Origin: Atriophallophorus winterbourni
Lineage: Eukaryota; Platyhelminthes; Trematoda; Plagiorchiida; Microphallidae
DNA length: 64,000 nt
Assembly (NCBI GenBank): GCA_013407085.1
Contig: JACCGJ010010830.1
Location: 62,001 to 126,000, forward strand
Direction of reading: 5' to 3'
The stretch's first letter is position 1; each line of letters begins with the position of its first letter. The notes below the pieces were generated by a model that was not told the origin of the DNA, did not search any database, and saw only the letters and a program-made list of their open reading frames with translations. The position numbers and the translations under genes are program-made. Below are positions 12,340 through 23,352 of the stretch, in pieces.

Positions 12340-12450
12340 GATCCGCTGCTCAGGTTGTTTAAAAAATTTTAACATTAGGGGTCTTGCCACAAGAATGGAA
12401 ATATGGTTTCATTTAACCTATGTTCAAGAGTGGGGACCCTAGTTTTCTCG
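12340..12450 (+). mobile_element. short CR1 reverse-transcriptase fragment
   Basis: About 100 bp closely similar to 15750-15845 (TTAGGGGTCTTGCCACAAGAA, then a degraded FKSG block). This is a stray piece of the same family as the CR1 element to its right. Confidence 0.7.
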
Positions 12451-12483
12451 ATATTTTGATATTGTTGTGGTTATCTGAGCTAT

Positions 12484-13150
12484 TTGAAGATTATCCCAAT
12501 AACATTTATTCTATTTTCCACGACTCGTAAATCTGCAAAAAGAGATCATGCAGCACCGATTGCAGGAAGCCTCAAGAGAACGGAGGCTCCGCTGCTCACT
12601 ATGGAGATTCTTGTCTGGTTTGTTCGAAACAATAAAGCTGAAAATTTTCAATGTGAAATATGTTTAATATGGATGCATATTCGATGTGGTGAAATGAAAC
12701 CGGCGATGTATCGTTGGCTTCAGAAAAAATGCGATATCATTCGCACGATATGTAAGATATAACTTTCACCGACTGGTTTTAAGCTCGCAGAACTCAGCAT
12801 CAACTTGACACGGCTTCTGCTTAGACCTCTGAAGGTCTTAATGTGGAAATTGTAAATAGTGGCTTACCCTTGAACCAGGATAACCACCACACATTTTGTG
12901 TACAACAAGTTTGCGAGCAATCTGAATATGTTCACACTTTTAAGGAATTTGCTTCCTCGACTTTACTCGGTTTAAAACATGGAGATAGTTTTGCTGGTGC
13001 AACAAACGTTCATAAGTCCAAGGAGGTCCAGGAACTACCACAGCTGGATAAAGCAATCAAGAACAAATACCAGAGCGTTACCACTGATGAGAGTAGAAAA
13101 TCCTGCATCATTCTTCACAATCCGCCGCAGCAAACAGGTGCCTTGGCGAA
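12484..13150 (+). pseudogene. CR1-type ORF1 remnant with a degraded PHD-like zinc finger
   Basis: Two frames (12484-12762 and 12843-13160) resemble the first ORF of CR1 elements. The first has a Cys-containing segment with WMHIRCGEM, as in PHD-like fingers of such ORF1 proteins. The second ends at KSCIILHNPPQ, equivalent to the start of the RNA-binding fold seen in the minus-strand ORF1 next to it (RSKNVILFNI). It is likely the ORF1 of the plus-strand CR1 whose ORF2 starts near 14160, interrupted by the minus-strand insertion. Confidence 0.5.
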
Positions 13151-13151
13151 A

Positions 13152-14100
13152 TTGAATTGAATTGAATTAAAAAACAGGAACGCGATTTCCTAAACTCTGC
13201 TCTTGCCCCCCCATTTCGACGAAGGGAAAAGGTGTAACGGTAAGCACAGGGTTTCGTCTAGGCAGCAGGCCAGCGCGAGGTGATCGCCCCAGAACGTTTA
13301 ATGGATAAGGCATTATACGACAATTAAAGTTCCGAGTATTTCTATTGTCAAAAGTTGAAGAATTCCTAAAAGGAGGTGGTGCAGGCAATAACGCACTAGT
13401 TTGTCGAAACTTCGGTAAGATGGTTCTTTTCCTCAAGTGAGGGGATGTGATAATTTTAGTTGGAATTTTAGGTGAAATAATAGGTTGTGTTGAATTATTC
13501 ACAGAAGAAGGTGAAGTTGGAGGCGCATTCAACTCTTGTGGCACCTCATCCAATTCCATCGTTTCTTTTCCATTGTTGGAAGATTCGGTGGAATGTGGAG
13601 TAGTAACGGTACGCTTATGGAACCTAGTTCTCCGTTGCATTGGCGTTAGATCAGGTTTAAAAAATACATTTTTAAATCTTGGAATCGATTTCAAAACATC
13701 CTTATGGGCTAAAATATGTGATGCCAGGCATTTATCGCTAAGTTCTAATAGGATTGGGCAAGACCTCGAAGGCTTAAATTTTCTCAAGCGTTTTAGCGAA
13801 GCGCAGTCAAATGGGAAGCCATAAGATGAGCAGATAGTAGTTTTTAAATCTTGTAAAGGATATCTATCGTCTATATTAAACAGAATAACATTTTTAGATC
13901 TTAAGTCTCTTTGACAAATTTCAGTAACAATTGATTCAACGAACTTATTAGTTCGTTGAAGTATATCCTTGTCGATATTTGAATTATCATCCAAGAGGAT
14001 AGTCAATGGTTGTAATGTCTCGCAAACCTGTGTAACAAAAGATTTGTTTCTTCGAATTTCATTTAATTCGGATTTTAACTTCCGTAATTTATTCAAAATA
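13152..14100 (-). mobile_element. ORF1-only CR1-like retroposon with (TTCAA)n tail
   Basis: This is inserted head to head with the plus-strand CR1. On the minus strand an uninterrupted 309-residue frame (13167-14096) is followed within a few bases by a TTTTTT run and TTCAA repeats (13152-13165). Such pentanucleotide tails end CR1-like LINEs; another occurs at 46770-46787. No ORF2 lies between the ORF1 stop and the tail, so this is either an internally deleted copy or a half-LINE. The 5' boundary is not fixed and I found no target duplication. Confidence 0.6.
13167..14096 (-). CDS. CR1-like ORF1 (RNA-binding, gag-like) protein
   Basis: A 309-residue intact frame. The N-terminal ~80 residues are charged and helical, starting KLRKLKSELNEIRRNKSF. 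Next comes an RRM-like segment starting LRSKNVILFNI (about residue 85), with KRLRKFKPSRSCPILLELS and HILAHKDVLKSIPRFKNVFFKPDLTPMQR, a pattern typical of LINE ORF1 nucleic-acid chaperones. The C-terminal half is rich in Pro, Ser, Thr and Arg (PPTSPSSVNN, SPHLRKRT, RSPRAGLLPRR). An open frame of this length in otherwise decayed surroundings suggests a fairly recent insertion. Clade assignment is inferred from architecture. Confidence 0.65.
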   Translation of the reverse strand: MNKLRKLKSELNEIRRNKSFVTQVCETLQPLTILLDDNSNIDKDILQRTNKFVESIVTEICQRDLRSKNVILFNIDDRYPLQDLKTTICSSYGFPFDCASLKRLRKFKPSRSCPILLELSDKCLASHILAHKDVLKSIPRFKNVFFKPDLTPMQRRTRFHKRTVTTPHSTESSNNGKETMELDEVPQELNAPPTSPSSVNNSTQPIISPKIPTKIITSPHLRKRTILPKFRQTSALLPAPPPFRNSSTFDNRNTRNFNCRIMPYPLNVLGRSPRAGLLPRRNPVLTVTPFPFVEMGGQEQSLGNRVPVF

Positions 14101-14154
14101 ACGGAAGTGTTCTGATCTAAGATTGTGTTATACTCAGCTGAGCAAATGACCTTA

Positions 14155-17060
14155 TTACTAAAGAGGGGTTACATGTTGGAGGGTAGTGAACTTCGAATCC
14201 TTCGTGATCTCTCTCCGGAAGATCGTGTGAAAATGCGAAAATCTACTTAGGAGATTAGCGAGCGCAGAGCCGCATGGGATACTAAATAGTGCATTGTGGA
14301 TTTTCGGGTTGTGAGGATGAGGCCAAAGTTTTGTTGGGAGCCTCTGACTATAGGCATTCGGAGGAATCTGGATCTTTAAAATTGATATTATTTAATGCGA
14401 GTAACTTGAGAAACAAACTGGATGAACTCTGTGAGCGGATTAGACAGGACCCTCCAGCGATCATTGCGGTGACGGAAACCTGGCTCTCACTTGAGCATGA
14501 TTAATCCGAGCTGGCCCTACCTGGATATAGACTCTTTCACTCAGATCGAACAGACGCTAGAATCGGTGGTGGAGTTGCCTCATACTTCCAACAACATATT
14601 TTCGTCACACTGTAAGCTCCTTTCCAGCAGACTGCCGGTATGAGTGGAAGCCTATGGTGTCGTATAAGGACTACAGCTTCATTTTCCAAAATAGGTGTCG
14701 TTTATCGTTCTCCAAGTACTCAGACAGATACACTGATATCAAACATCTGTTAGTAAGGTAGATCCTCAAACTGCTCGATTATTGGCGATTTCAAAGCTCC
14801 TAGTATTGATTGGACTTTGATAGGGAAAGGTTCTGGTTAATCGAGCAGAACTTAATGGACGCTGTGGTTGATGTGGGCGTCGTGCAGCATGTTTTCCATC
14901 CTAATAGAGTAGGCCCAACTGAGTGCGAGACAATTTTGGACTTTGTATTCACTCCAACGTACTCCGATATTACTCAGCTTCGGACTGAAGCTCCATTAGG
15001 CTGTGATGATCATCCCACCTTAAGTTTTATTTGAAAACGCAACACTCGCTGACTACCAGATCCTTTTCGCAGAATGAATTTTTGGAATGCAGACGCATAT
15101 AGGTTACGCGATGTTGCTTCATCTCACGATTAGTCTTTATATCAATCAGCTGATGTTGAAGATTGTTGGCTGGTGATCCGGAATAATATGTGGACAGTTA
15201 TTGAGGTGGCTGTTCCGTTGTCCACACGTCTGGCGAAAGGTCCCACTTGGTTTGACAATGAGCTTAGGAAACATTTGCTGCAACGTCAAAAGCTCTGGTC
15301 GATATTCGTGAGCCGGAAAAACGCTACTGACTGTGGCAATTATCAACAAGCTCTAAACATCTGCACGGCATTGAAAACCATAAAACGTACGTTGTACGAG
15401 CAGCGATTGGTTGACGAGTCTACTTGTGCACCAAAACTGTTATTCGCATACGTTCGTCGCCGCACAAAGGCATTGTCATATATCCCTAATTTGATAAATA
15501 CTAATTGGGTAGACATTACTGAGGATGGTTTGAAAGCTGGAGCCATGGTTAAGCAATATGCCACAGTATACTGTCTCGAAAAAGTGACCCCTCTTCGATC
15601 TCTAAGAACAGTGAGGTCCTATGTGATCTTGATGTTGATGTGGAGACTGTTAGACTCCTGTTGGAACAGTTAGACACAATCCGCGCCAGGACCAGACGGT
15701 ATTCATCTGTCCGTTTCACGAGCACTATCAGGCGTGTGCAATCTGCCGGCAGGTTGTTTAAAAATAGGTAACGTTAGGGGTCTTGCCACAAGAACGGAAA
15801 CATTGTATTATTAAACCCATGTTTAAGAGTGGGTATCCTAGTAGTCCCGCTAATTACAGGCCGGTCACACTGACTTCTGTGGTCAGAAAATGTTTAGCGA
15901 AGTTGATAAAGAGGAAAATAGAGCACTTTCTTTTGGGGCGTGGGCGTTGGTGCTCACACCACTATGGATTCACCAAAAATCGCTCATGTGTAAGTAATCT
16001 GCTCCTGGCGCGAGAAAGTTGGTGTGCTTTGAATGGTTTTGGTCAAGTGGTCGATGTCATTTTTATCGACTTCAGTAAGACGTACTTCAAGCTGGCGGGT
16101 TTCGGTATTCAAGGGTGTCTTCTTAAGTGGATCGAGGCATCCATCTCAGGGCGGTCAAACGGTGTAGAGGTGAATAGAGTTTTGTCTTCAGAGATGATAG
16201 CAAGCTCCGAACTTTCGCAGGGATCTGTCCTTGGCCCATTGTTATTCATAATTTTTCTGAATGACATTCCGGAAGCGGGAGCCATCGATTGTCTTTTATT
16301 CACGGATGATCTGAAACTGTGGGCCGCTGTCAGTTCCTGCGATGGCCACAGGCAACTGCAACAAGCATTTGATGACTTAGTCAGCTGGACACATCGCTGT
16401 TAGCTGCCTATACATGAGGACAAGACAGTCGTCATGCGCATATACTCTGATGAAACTGCTTGTGAATACTTTCTGGGAAGTAAGACTATTAGAGCGGTGA
16501 CGGTCGAAAACTACTTAGGAATTCTGGTTATGGATTCCTTGAAGTCGAAGGCTGACACTTGTCGGAGAATAGGCAGCGCTACCAGGATGTTCTGGGCTAT
16601 TCGGAGTTTATTTGCGACCATTACTCCGCAAATGTTCCGGACACTTTTCTCTGCATATGTTCGTCCTCCGTTATAATATGGGCTAACTTTTGAGACTCCT
16701 TGTAGAGAGTATAAAGGAGGAGGACTAAAATAGTTTATGGAATACGCCACCTTGTGTACGAGGATAGAATGAGCTCACTGAAACTTCACCCCTTAGAACT
16801 TCGAAGAGAAAGGTTTGACCTGCTATTGGCACGCCCTATTCTTCTAAGTCCTCCTTGGGTACTTCCGATTAGTAGGTGAGTCGAGGACTCGTGGGCATGA
16901 CCTTAAGTTGCAGAAGCCCAGAAGGCTGAAGCAGAGTAACGCGAGCACGCTATCTAAGCAAGTGGTGAAAACTTGGAACTCTGTACCGAAAGGCCTCCTC
17001 TGTCTACCTTCAGAACAGCTATTCAAAAGAGTGTTGGATTAGCATTTGTTGAAACGGATG
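14155..17060 (+). mobile_element. CR1-type LINE ORF2 region, degraded
   Basis: Blocks in order on the plus strand. Endonuclease: LILFNASNLRNKLDELC..IIAVTETWLS at about 14375-14505, and 14810-15034. Linker: STRLAKGPTWFDNELRKHL..RQKLW and KLLFAYVRRRTKALSYI. Reverse transcriptase 15783-16403: KSGYPSSPANYRPVTLTSVVRKCLAKL, FTKNRSCVSNLL, VDVIFIDFSKTYFK, SQGSVLGPLLFIIFLND, CLLFTDDLKLW. Thumb 16434-16676, then GHDLKLQKPRRLKQSNAST..QVVKTWNSVPKGL near 16890-17030. Several frameshifts and stops kill it. The catalytic doublet is FTDD. Upstream ORF1 is probably the remnant at 12484-13150. Confidence 0.85.
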
Positions 17061-17900
17061 GACCCGATCCCCGGAGTGATATAGTGGTGTTCCTCTATTC
17101 ACAGGGCTTGTCATGTCAGCAGAAATCATTCATGTTTTTTGCTGTGATGAAGTCTAAACGGGATATTATCATTTCTGCATTCGATTCAGAAAAAGTCAAA
17201 ATAAACGTGACCTTGACCTTGGCGTTCGTTGTAAGTATAATGTTAGGCAATTTCTCGCCTTCCGTTGTGAATAGCTGCAGTTTCCCTAACGTATATATCA
17301 ATTTTCCTATTAAAACACAATAAACGTTGTTCTGAATAGCAAATTGAGTTCAACAAGCTCTTTTAAATCTTTGTGTATGCAATGTTTACAAGATATTGCA
17401 TGTAATCACCGGGAATATGTAAAACACTGGACGGGATTTTTCGTTTGATCTTCTCCTAGACTGTTACTGAGTGGAAAGTGGGACGGCTCACAGAGCCGCT
17501 GGTATCTGTCATTTATCGAGAAGAAGATGCTCTTCAACGTGTCTGTGTTCGATCATAGACACCGTTTTTGTACCACGATCTGTTTTGTCTGGAACAGATT
17601 CGGCGCCTTCTGACTAGAATGTTTTTGGTCTAGAAAAGTGAAACCAGTTAGTCAATGATGTCATCTAAGTGGTGCGTTGCGAGGTAACTTTATAGATGCC
17701 TCCAAGAACATAAAGGGTGTACGAGGGATATTCCTAATAGTCTACCGACCATTTGATGGATAGTTACCGAATGTGAGTAATCACAAAGTAGAATATAGCT
17801 CACGGATCGTAAGGGCTGCGTACATTTTGGTAATATCCAATACAGAATTCCACGAGAATTTGTGTTGATCGAAGACTTCAGGGACGGGGTTAACTATAGA
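17060..17900. other. no gene; contains a short dispersed repeat
   Basis: No supported coding. The stretch 17750-17810 (GGATAGTTACCGAATGTGAG, then CAAAGTAGAATA) recurs with changes at 22974-23030, so this is old repeat DNA. Confidence 0.45.
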
Positions 17901-19556
17901 GCAGTATCTTCCATTTTTTCTATTTCTTCTGTATAGACAGCAGAGGGTTGCCCCATGTAAGTCGCATCAAATTCTGGTTACTGACATAGTCCATCCGTTG
18001 ACATGATCGCCATTCAGATGAATGGGTTTCATGTCCTCGCGTTTTGGCATTCATCATGGGCGTGAAATACTTCGACAGCTCATTACCATATTCTCCCAGC
18101 AAGATCCGCCTTGTCATCAGCAAATCATATTTGATTCGGCGATACTCGAGCTGGAACAAGTCGATTTTTCTTCGACGTTTTTCATAGCTGAACGATTTAA
18201 TGCCGATGACCATCTTTGTTGCACGGCATTTCACCCGCTTCGACGCACTATTATCTCCCGTAGGTAGACAACTGGAAGTCTATACTCAAGGATGGGTCTG
18301 ATGTGCGCGCCGTATAACACCTTGAACGAATCAGCTGTTATAACAGAAAACGATCTACGAATTGCCCACAGAAATCGGTTTGCATTGCCAATCTTGTTCG
18401 CAGAATCAGCTTTTGTTTTCAATGAGTCGGAAACTATAACTTCAAGTTCGCTCTCGTCAGCTACTTGTCGAATTGTATTGCTTTCGATGTAATATGCTCG
18501 TTGCGGTCGACCAAATCTTAGGTGAAGGAAGGCACATTTTGATGGTTAATCGGAAGCATCCACTTCGTAAGCAGGCAAAATGTTTTGTTAGTGTCTTCCT
18601 GCTGGTTCTCGCATTGCTGCAACGTAGATGTCGAAGCCCAAAATTTAAGATCGCCTGCAAATAACAAGCACTTCAATTGGATCACGGTTGGTAAATAATT
18701 AACAAACGCCTTGAACAACAAATGACCGAGAACGGACACTTGTGGGACATCAGAGGTCGCATCTCTGTGTTCCAAAGAAGTGTTGTTCACGCAAACTCAA
18801 TTCGTTCGCACAAACAAAAAAATGTAATAATTTCAAGCAGATTACCGTCGATATTCAGTGCCTTCAGCCTTGCGATCAGGCAAGCATGGGGTACACGTTC
18901 GAACGCTCTGCCAAAGTCGATAGAAATTACATCAACTGAATCACCTGAATCGATTAGCTCGTTAAAAGATTTGAGACACGTGATCTATGTTTGGTGAATC
19001 CATGCTGTTCTGCGTTAAGCTTCTCGATTTTAGCATACAATTCTCCAGCTCATTCGCCACTGTCAGTTGGATAGTCTTCCCAACAACTGATGTCAATGTA
19101 TCAGGACGATAGTAGACTTGTAAACTAGGATATCCTTGGACATCGGCTTGATTATACCTTCTTTCCAGCTTTTAGGTAAACGAGCGGAATCAATGATAAT
19201 TCGGAATATATGGGCCAACGGGGCATCTATGATAGATGCTAGATCTTAAAACAGATTCGAATGAATCCCATATGAAACTGAGGAGCATTGTATGTCAATC
19301 CTTTCTAGACATTGACGTACCGTGTTTGGATCAATTACTAAATAATGTAAGGAATCCTGCTGGCCACCCAAATCTGGCAGCTGACTATGTTCCGTTGTAT
19401 ACGCGGATGCATACTACGTGGCGAACAACTAAATCTTCATATCATCTCGATCAATTAGCTTACCTTCCTCCTTCATCAAATGTGAAGAAGTTTTCGTTCT
19501 CTTACGCATATAAGCAAAAGGCGCTTTGGGCATGCTTTTGATTCCTTTGCCAGGGT

Positions 19557-19830
19557 CAACAGCACTTATGTGCTGTGCGGCCAATACCGTGCTAAATTGA
19601 TTGGTCACCGGTAGTGAGCTGCATGTTGAAACACGCTGAGGTCTCACTACCATTTCTATTTCCCCCATCTGTCTAGTCCTGGGCAACCTGACAGTATATT
19701 AGCCTACGTGCAGTCTCTGACTGTGTGGCACTTTGCCTGGATCAGACTTGTGCTTTCATACCATACATACCATGTATGTATGTATGAAAGCACAAGCCTC
19801 ATACCATACCATACCATACATTTTCTTTTT
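19557..19830 (+). mobile_element. SINE-family copy inside the CR1 linker, with an inverted tail fragment
   Basis: SINE body from about 19557 (GTGCTGTGCGGCCAATAC) through GGTAGTGAGCTGCATG and CTGTCTAGTCCTGGGCAACC to the CATACCATACATACC tail near 19775. It is followed by a short piece of another copy in the opposite direction (GAAAGCACAAGCC at about 19786). Confidence 0.8.
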
Positions 19831-20004
19831 CCGCATCTCAGTGGTGCAGAGGTTGCGAACCTGTTTATATTGAAAATAAACTCTCTCAGATTGCTCCTAT
19901 ACATAAGATTTCCAAAGACGCTTTCGTCTTTTGAGTGAACTTCTGAAATATTAATCTATCAAGGGTGCGCCTCTAGCCCATGGGCGAGGAAAAATAAGGG
20001 GCAC

Positions 20005-20016
20005 ACAAGCTTCTGT
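20005..20016 (+). repeat. target-site duplication, left copy (right copy 20773-20784)
   Basis: ACAAGCTTCTGT is identical on both sides of the RTE fragment. Confidence 0.9.
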
Positions 20017-20772
20017 CATCATCATCATCATAATGAAGCACAAGTCTGGAGCCAGATAAAATGCCAAGCAATATGAAGCAGGAAAAGCAGATAAGCAAGC
20101 GCGTTGAAAAGGGAAAGCAGGCAAGCGGAATACGCAAAAGCAAATGCACAAAAAGCAGCTTGTTTTTGTAGTTTCACTGCATGCGATCTTTTGGTTTTTT
20201 GGTTTTGTTTTTGTTTTTTGTTTTTGTATGTAAAATGATACGGAATAAAAAATTATGACACACATAATAAAATACACTGGCGCCACTGACTTCGGTTTGT
20301 AGCCATATCGCGTAAGGTTTCCAGCCAACTATTAGGTGGCGCGTTTGGACCCCACCCAGGCAAACGAATACGCCCAAGTGAGCCTAGCGCTACGGTGAGT
20401 TTCTTCATCCCAACGTGCCACGTCATGGACTGGCCACCCGATCTTTTCTCCCAGCTTGTGTTAGGCTCTGCGAATAAGGCGCGGTACGGTAAACGCTGAG
20501 TAGGCATTCTTAAAACGTGTCCCAACCATCGCAAGCGAGCGAGCATCAGCATTTCTCTCAGTCCGTGACCACCTGGTCCTAACACCCGCTTGCAGACATC
20601 TATATTTGTAACACGATGCTGCCACCAAATGCGAGCAATTTTGCGCAGGCACCGGGTATGAAAAACAGAAAGCCGACGGACATCTTCCGCTCGGATAGAC
20701 CAGGTTTCGCAGCCATAAAGAACTGTAGCACGCACCACTGCGTTGTACACTCGGCCTTTAGTATGGAGTGAA
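20017..20772 (-). mobile_element. RTE-type LINE 3' fragment with 12-bp target duplications
   Basis: The minus-strand frame 20750-20253 is the C-terminal ~165 residues of a schistosome SR2/RTE-like reverse transcriptase (LYGCETWSIRAEDVRRL, LGHVLRMPTQRLP, WRQCILL). It is followed by a 3' untranslated region ending in the hairpin GTCTGG/CCAGAT and a CAT(TATGATGATGATG) tail. The 12-bp repeat ACAAGCTTCTGT at 20005-20016 and 20773-20784 fixes both ends: a severely 5'-truncated, recent insertion into the older CR1. Confidence 0.9.
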
Positions 20773-21179
20773 ACAAGCTTCTGTAACTTTCATGATATTA
20801 AATAAATTGTTTTTCACATTAATTCTAATGGCGTATCGGGCGGCTTGGACCAATCTAGCTAACTTGCGGGTGACACGAGTTCTTCCCTTTTCGTTTTCCA
20901 AAAATTTCACCGTGGTTCCTTACCCTGGGAATTCAACCTTCTGCGCGTCCACCTGAAAAGCTGCATCCGATAGCCTGGGCGAGAAGGCGGGATCAAGCGT
21001 CGTGTGACGCTGTTGGGGAAGAATTCTTGTGTGCTCAACGATATGTTGCACCATTCCGCATTCTAACATGCATTCTAAAGGTTCCACATGCAATCCATTT
21101 CCCATGATCTGCCAATAATCCGGGTTGCTATCAGATGCGTTCAAGTAACCCATTGTTAAGCAATCGCTTGATCGACAGT

Positions 21180-21370
21180 GCTTATGCAAATTTGTGTATC
21201 TGTCAGTATACGATGGGTGTAGGCAACCGGGTAGTATAATGCCTACGTTCAACGATGCCGATGACAACGCTTTGTACCCCCCTTCTCGCTTTGTACATCT
21301 CATTGTTTATGTTGAACGGCACTATATCTGTATCAGATTGTGCAAATATAATAATAATAATATAATACGA
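21180..21370 (+). repeat. dispersed repeats with trinucleotide tails
   Basis: The piece GGCAACCGGGTAGTATAATG..CCTACGTTCAACGATG is shared with 28205-28275 and 35240-35275. A second piece, CGGCAC..CTGTATCAGATTGTGCAAATA with an ATAATA tail, is shared with 53383-53430. The tails suggest retroposed short elements. Confidence 0.65.
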
Positions 21371-22215
21371 TGGGAAACTATAGTAGAACGAAAAAAAAAA
21401 CTCGCTAAAAAGGGGTATTGTTCAAAAGTAATTATCGCCATGAACAAAGTACAATAGTCAATTTAGATGTACTACATAGCTCGCCCTCTAGAATAGCAGA
21501 AGGTACAGGAGATGCTAGACTGTGTAGTGCTCGTAGATGAATTTGTATATGAATGCTTGTCGCGTGTACGAATCCAAGACGTTGCCAATTGTCGAATGTT
21601 GAAATGTACATCAGTCCGTGGAAGGTGGCTTGCTGAGTTTTTGGAAATGGAAGTTGAACTGTAAGATGTCCCTTAGGTAGTTAATTTTTGCGTGTTTGTA
21701 TGCGGCAGGAGAAGTTGGGCGTGGGTTGCGTTAGGGCGAATCTCATGCGTGATCGTGATCGGAACCGTTAAATGTGATTGTCCCTTGCTCTGTAGATGCT
21801 TACGACCAACTTTGCACTTGCGCCCCGCAGCACAAATTGTCGCAGGTCATTGCAGGTTGTGTATTGATGCTTTGACTGTATGAACGAATGAGTGAAGCGA
21901 TAGAGTATTCTATTCTTACTACACGTTTGTTCAAGTTCTGCATGGCATCATTGTAAGTATCAGTCGGAGTAAAAGCTGATTGATAACCGTAGAACTCATG
22001 AAATTTGTTCGCGATATCTGCAATCGCTTTAAGATTAAGTGTTGTGGCAAAGTCTGTCAAAATTTGTGCTGCATAAAGGAAGAGGCATTTGAACTAAATT
22101 TGGCAGAGAGTTGTCTCATCAACGTGAGCATTGCCTAGCAAAAATACACGTGTTTCAGCAGCTGCGAAGGTGAACTATTTCCCAGTTCGATACCAGTGAG
22201 TATTATTCCGATTCT
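21371..22215. other. no recognisable feature
   Basis: Short unsupported frames only. Confidence 0.35.
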
Positions 22216-22360
22216 GGCCTCCTGTTTTTTTTCTTCCTCATATCTGTCTAGGCCTGGGCAACCTGACAGTATCTTCGCCCACGTGCAGTCTCTGAATGTG
22301 CGGCACGTTGCCTGGATCAGGCTTGTGCTTTCATTCATTGATTCATTCCTTCATTCTGGC
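22216..22360 (+). mobile_element. SINE-family copy, 3' part, ATTC-rich tail
   Basis: Shows TCATATCTGTCTAGGCCTGG, the CACGTGCAGTCTCTGA block, the GCCTGGATCAGGC hairpin and a TTTCATTCATTGATTCATTCC tail. Confidence 0.8.
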
Positions 22361-22734
22361 CTCGACTGATTGAGTGGTCTCTTCCAAGACGGCTGACATC
22401 AGAGCATCGGATGGGATGTTGAGTGACATGGTTTCTATAAAGTCGTATACTTCTGCAATGACGATTGTTGACAGACAGGTAATATTGTATAAAAGCATAT
22501 GGCCCTCTGAGTCTAGACAATTATACGAAAAACCAAACGTGTGAATGATCCAATTTTAAAAACGATGGAAATTGCGATTAAGTTCGATGTGAAATGATAG
22601 TCAACGGAAAAGCGCGATTATGTGTTCATCACGGAGAACGCAAAATGAGTTCTGAAAAGAATGAACGAAAATTCGGCTTTGCGAATGTGTAACCAAATTG
22701 AGCGATGCGAAGTTACGGGCCCACCAATTTTTTT

Positions 22735-22972
22735 AAATGATGCACGGATTTGCAATCGTGCAGCACTTCCGTGCGGTGCAGCTAACACCGTTCTAAATTG
22801 ATTTGCCACTGGTAGTGAGCTGCATGCGAGTGCACACTGGAGTTTGCCATTGCTATTTTCCTTTCCTTTAACTGTCTAGGCCTTGGCAACCTGACAGTAT
22901 CTTTGCCCACGTGCAGTTCTTGACTTTGCGGCACTTTGCCGGGACCAGGGTTGTGATTTCATTCATTATAGT
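22735..22972 (+). mobile_element. SINE-family copy, near full length
   Basis: Starts at TGCACGGATTTGCAATCGTGC and ends at an ATTTCATTCATT tail, with all internal landmarks. The hairpin is eroded (GCCGGGACCAGGG). Confidence 0.8.
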
Positions 22973-23135
22973 GGATAGGTACCGAATGTGAATTATCAGA
23001 AAGTAGGATAGAACTCGACTGGCTTGCCCAAATACCTCCACGTTGGTGTCAGCTGGGTGGGTTCGGTTCTCCGTGCTATATTGCTTGGCCAGAGGTAGTG
23101 AGCTGCATGCTGAAACAGGCTGGAGTCTTACTGCC

Positions 23136-23299
23136 TGTTCTGATTGATCGATCAAACAAACAAGTGAGAAGAATGATTGCCTGTAAGCTAGGCTTTATTC
23201 AAATCACAATTGGAGTATAGTGGCTGCAAAGAGAAAGAGTATTACAATAAGACTAGAAGAAGGTAATAAAGCATATAGCAGCAAAATTCAATCATAGCA
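23136..23299 (-). repeat. Gypsy-1 3' LTR (164 bp)
   Basis: Matches 26944-27107 except for one A/G difference (GGTAATAAAG against GGTGATAAAG). Confidence 0.95.
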
Positions 23300-23352
23300 T
23301 TCTCCCCCGCCGAATATGAATGAGAGTATGGTGATAAACAAAATGTGCAATA

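Larger units (their letters stand above)
17900..21290 (-). mobile_element. CR1-type LINE split by a SINE and an RTE fragment
   Basis: Read on the minus strand the pieces form one ORF2. The endonuclease (GYLNASDSNPDYW..) and start of the linker (TRVTRKLARLVQAARYAI) lie at 21290-20785. The linker end (RKRLWKSY..YFQYKQVRNLC) lies at 20004-19840. The linker continues as KAPFAYMRKRTKTSSHL at 19556-19450. Reverse transcriptase at 18790-18518 has VPQVSVLGHLLFKAFVNYLP and CLLFAGDLKFW. Then come the thumb (18422-18231) and the C-terminal block (LEYRRIKYDLLMTRRILLGEY, 18234-17920). The active-site doublet reads FAGD instead of FADD, and other stops are present. The gaps are an RTE fragment (20017-20772) with perfect target duplications and a SINE. 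Confidence 0.8.

Noticed and set aside
12618..12710. PHD finger as a host chromatin gene
   Set aside because: Incomplete Cys/His pattern, and the neighbours are CR1 ORF pieces; better explained as LINE ORF1.
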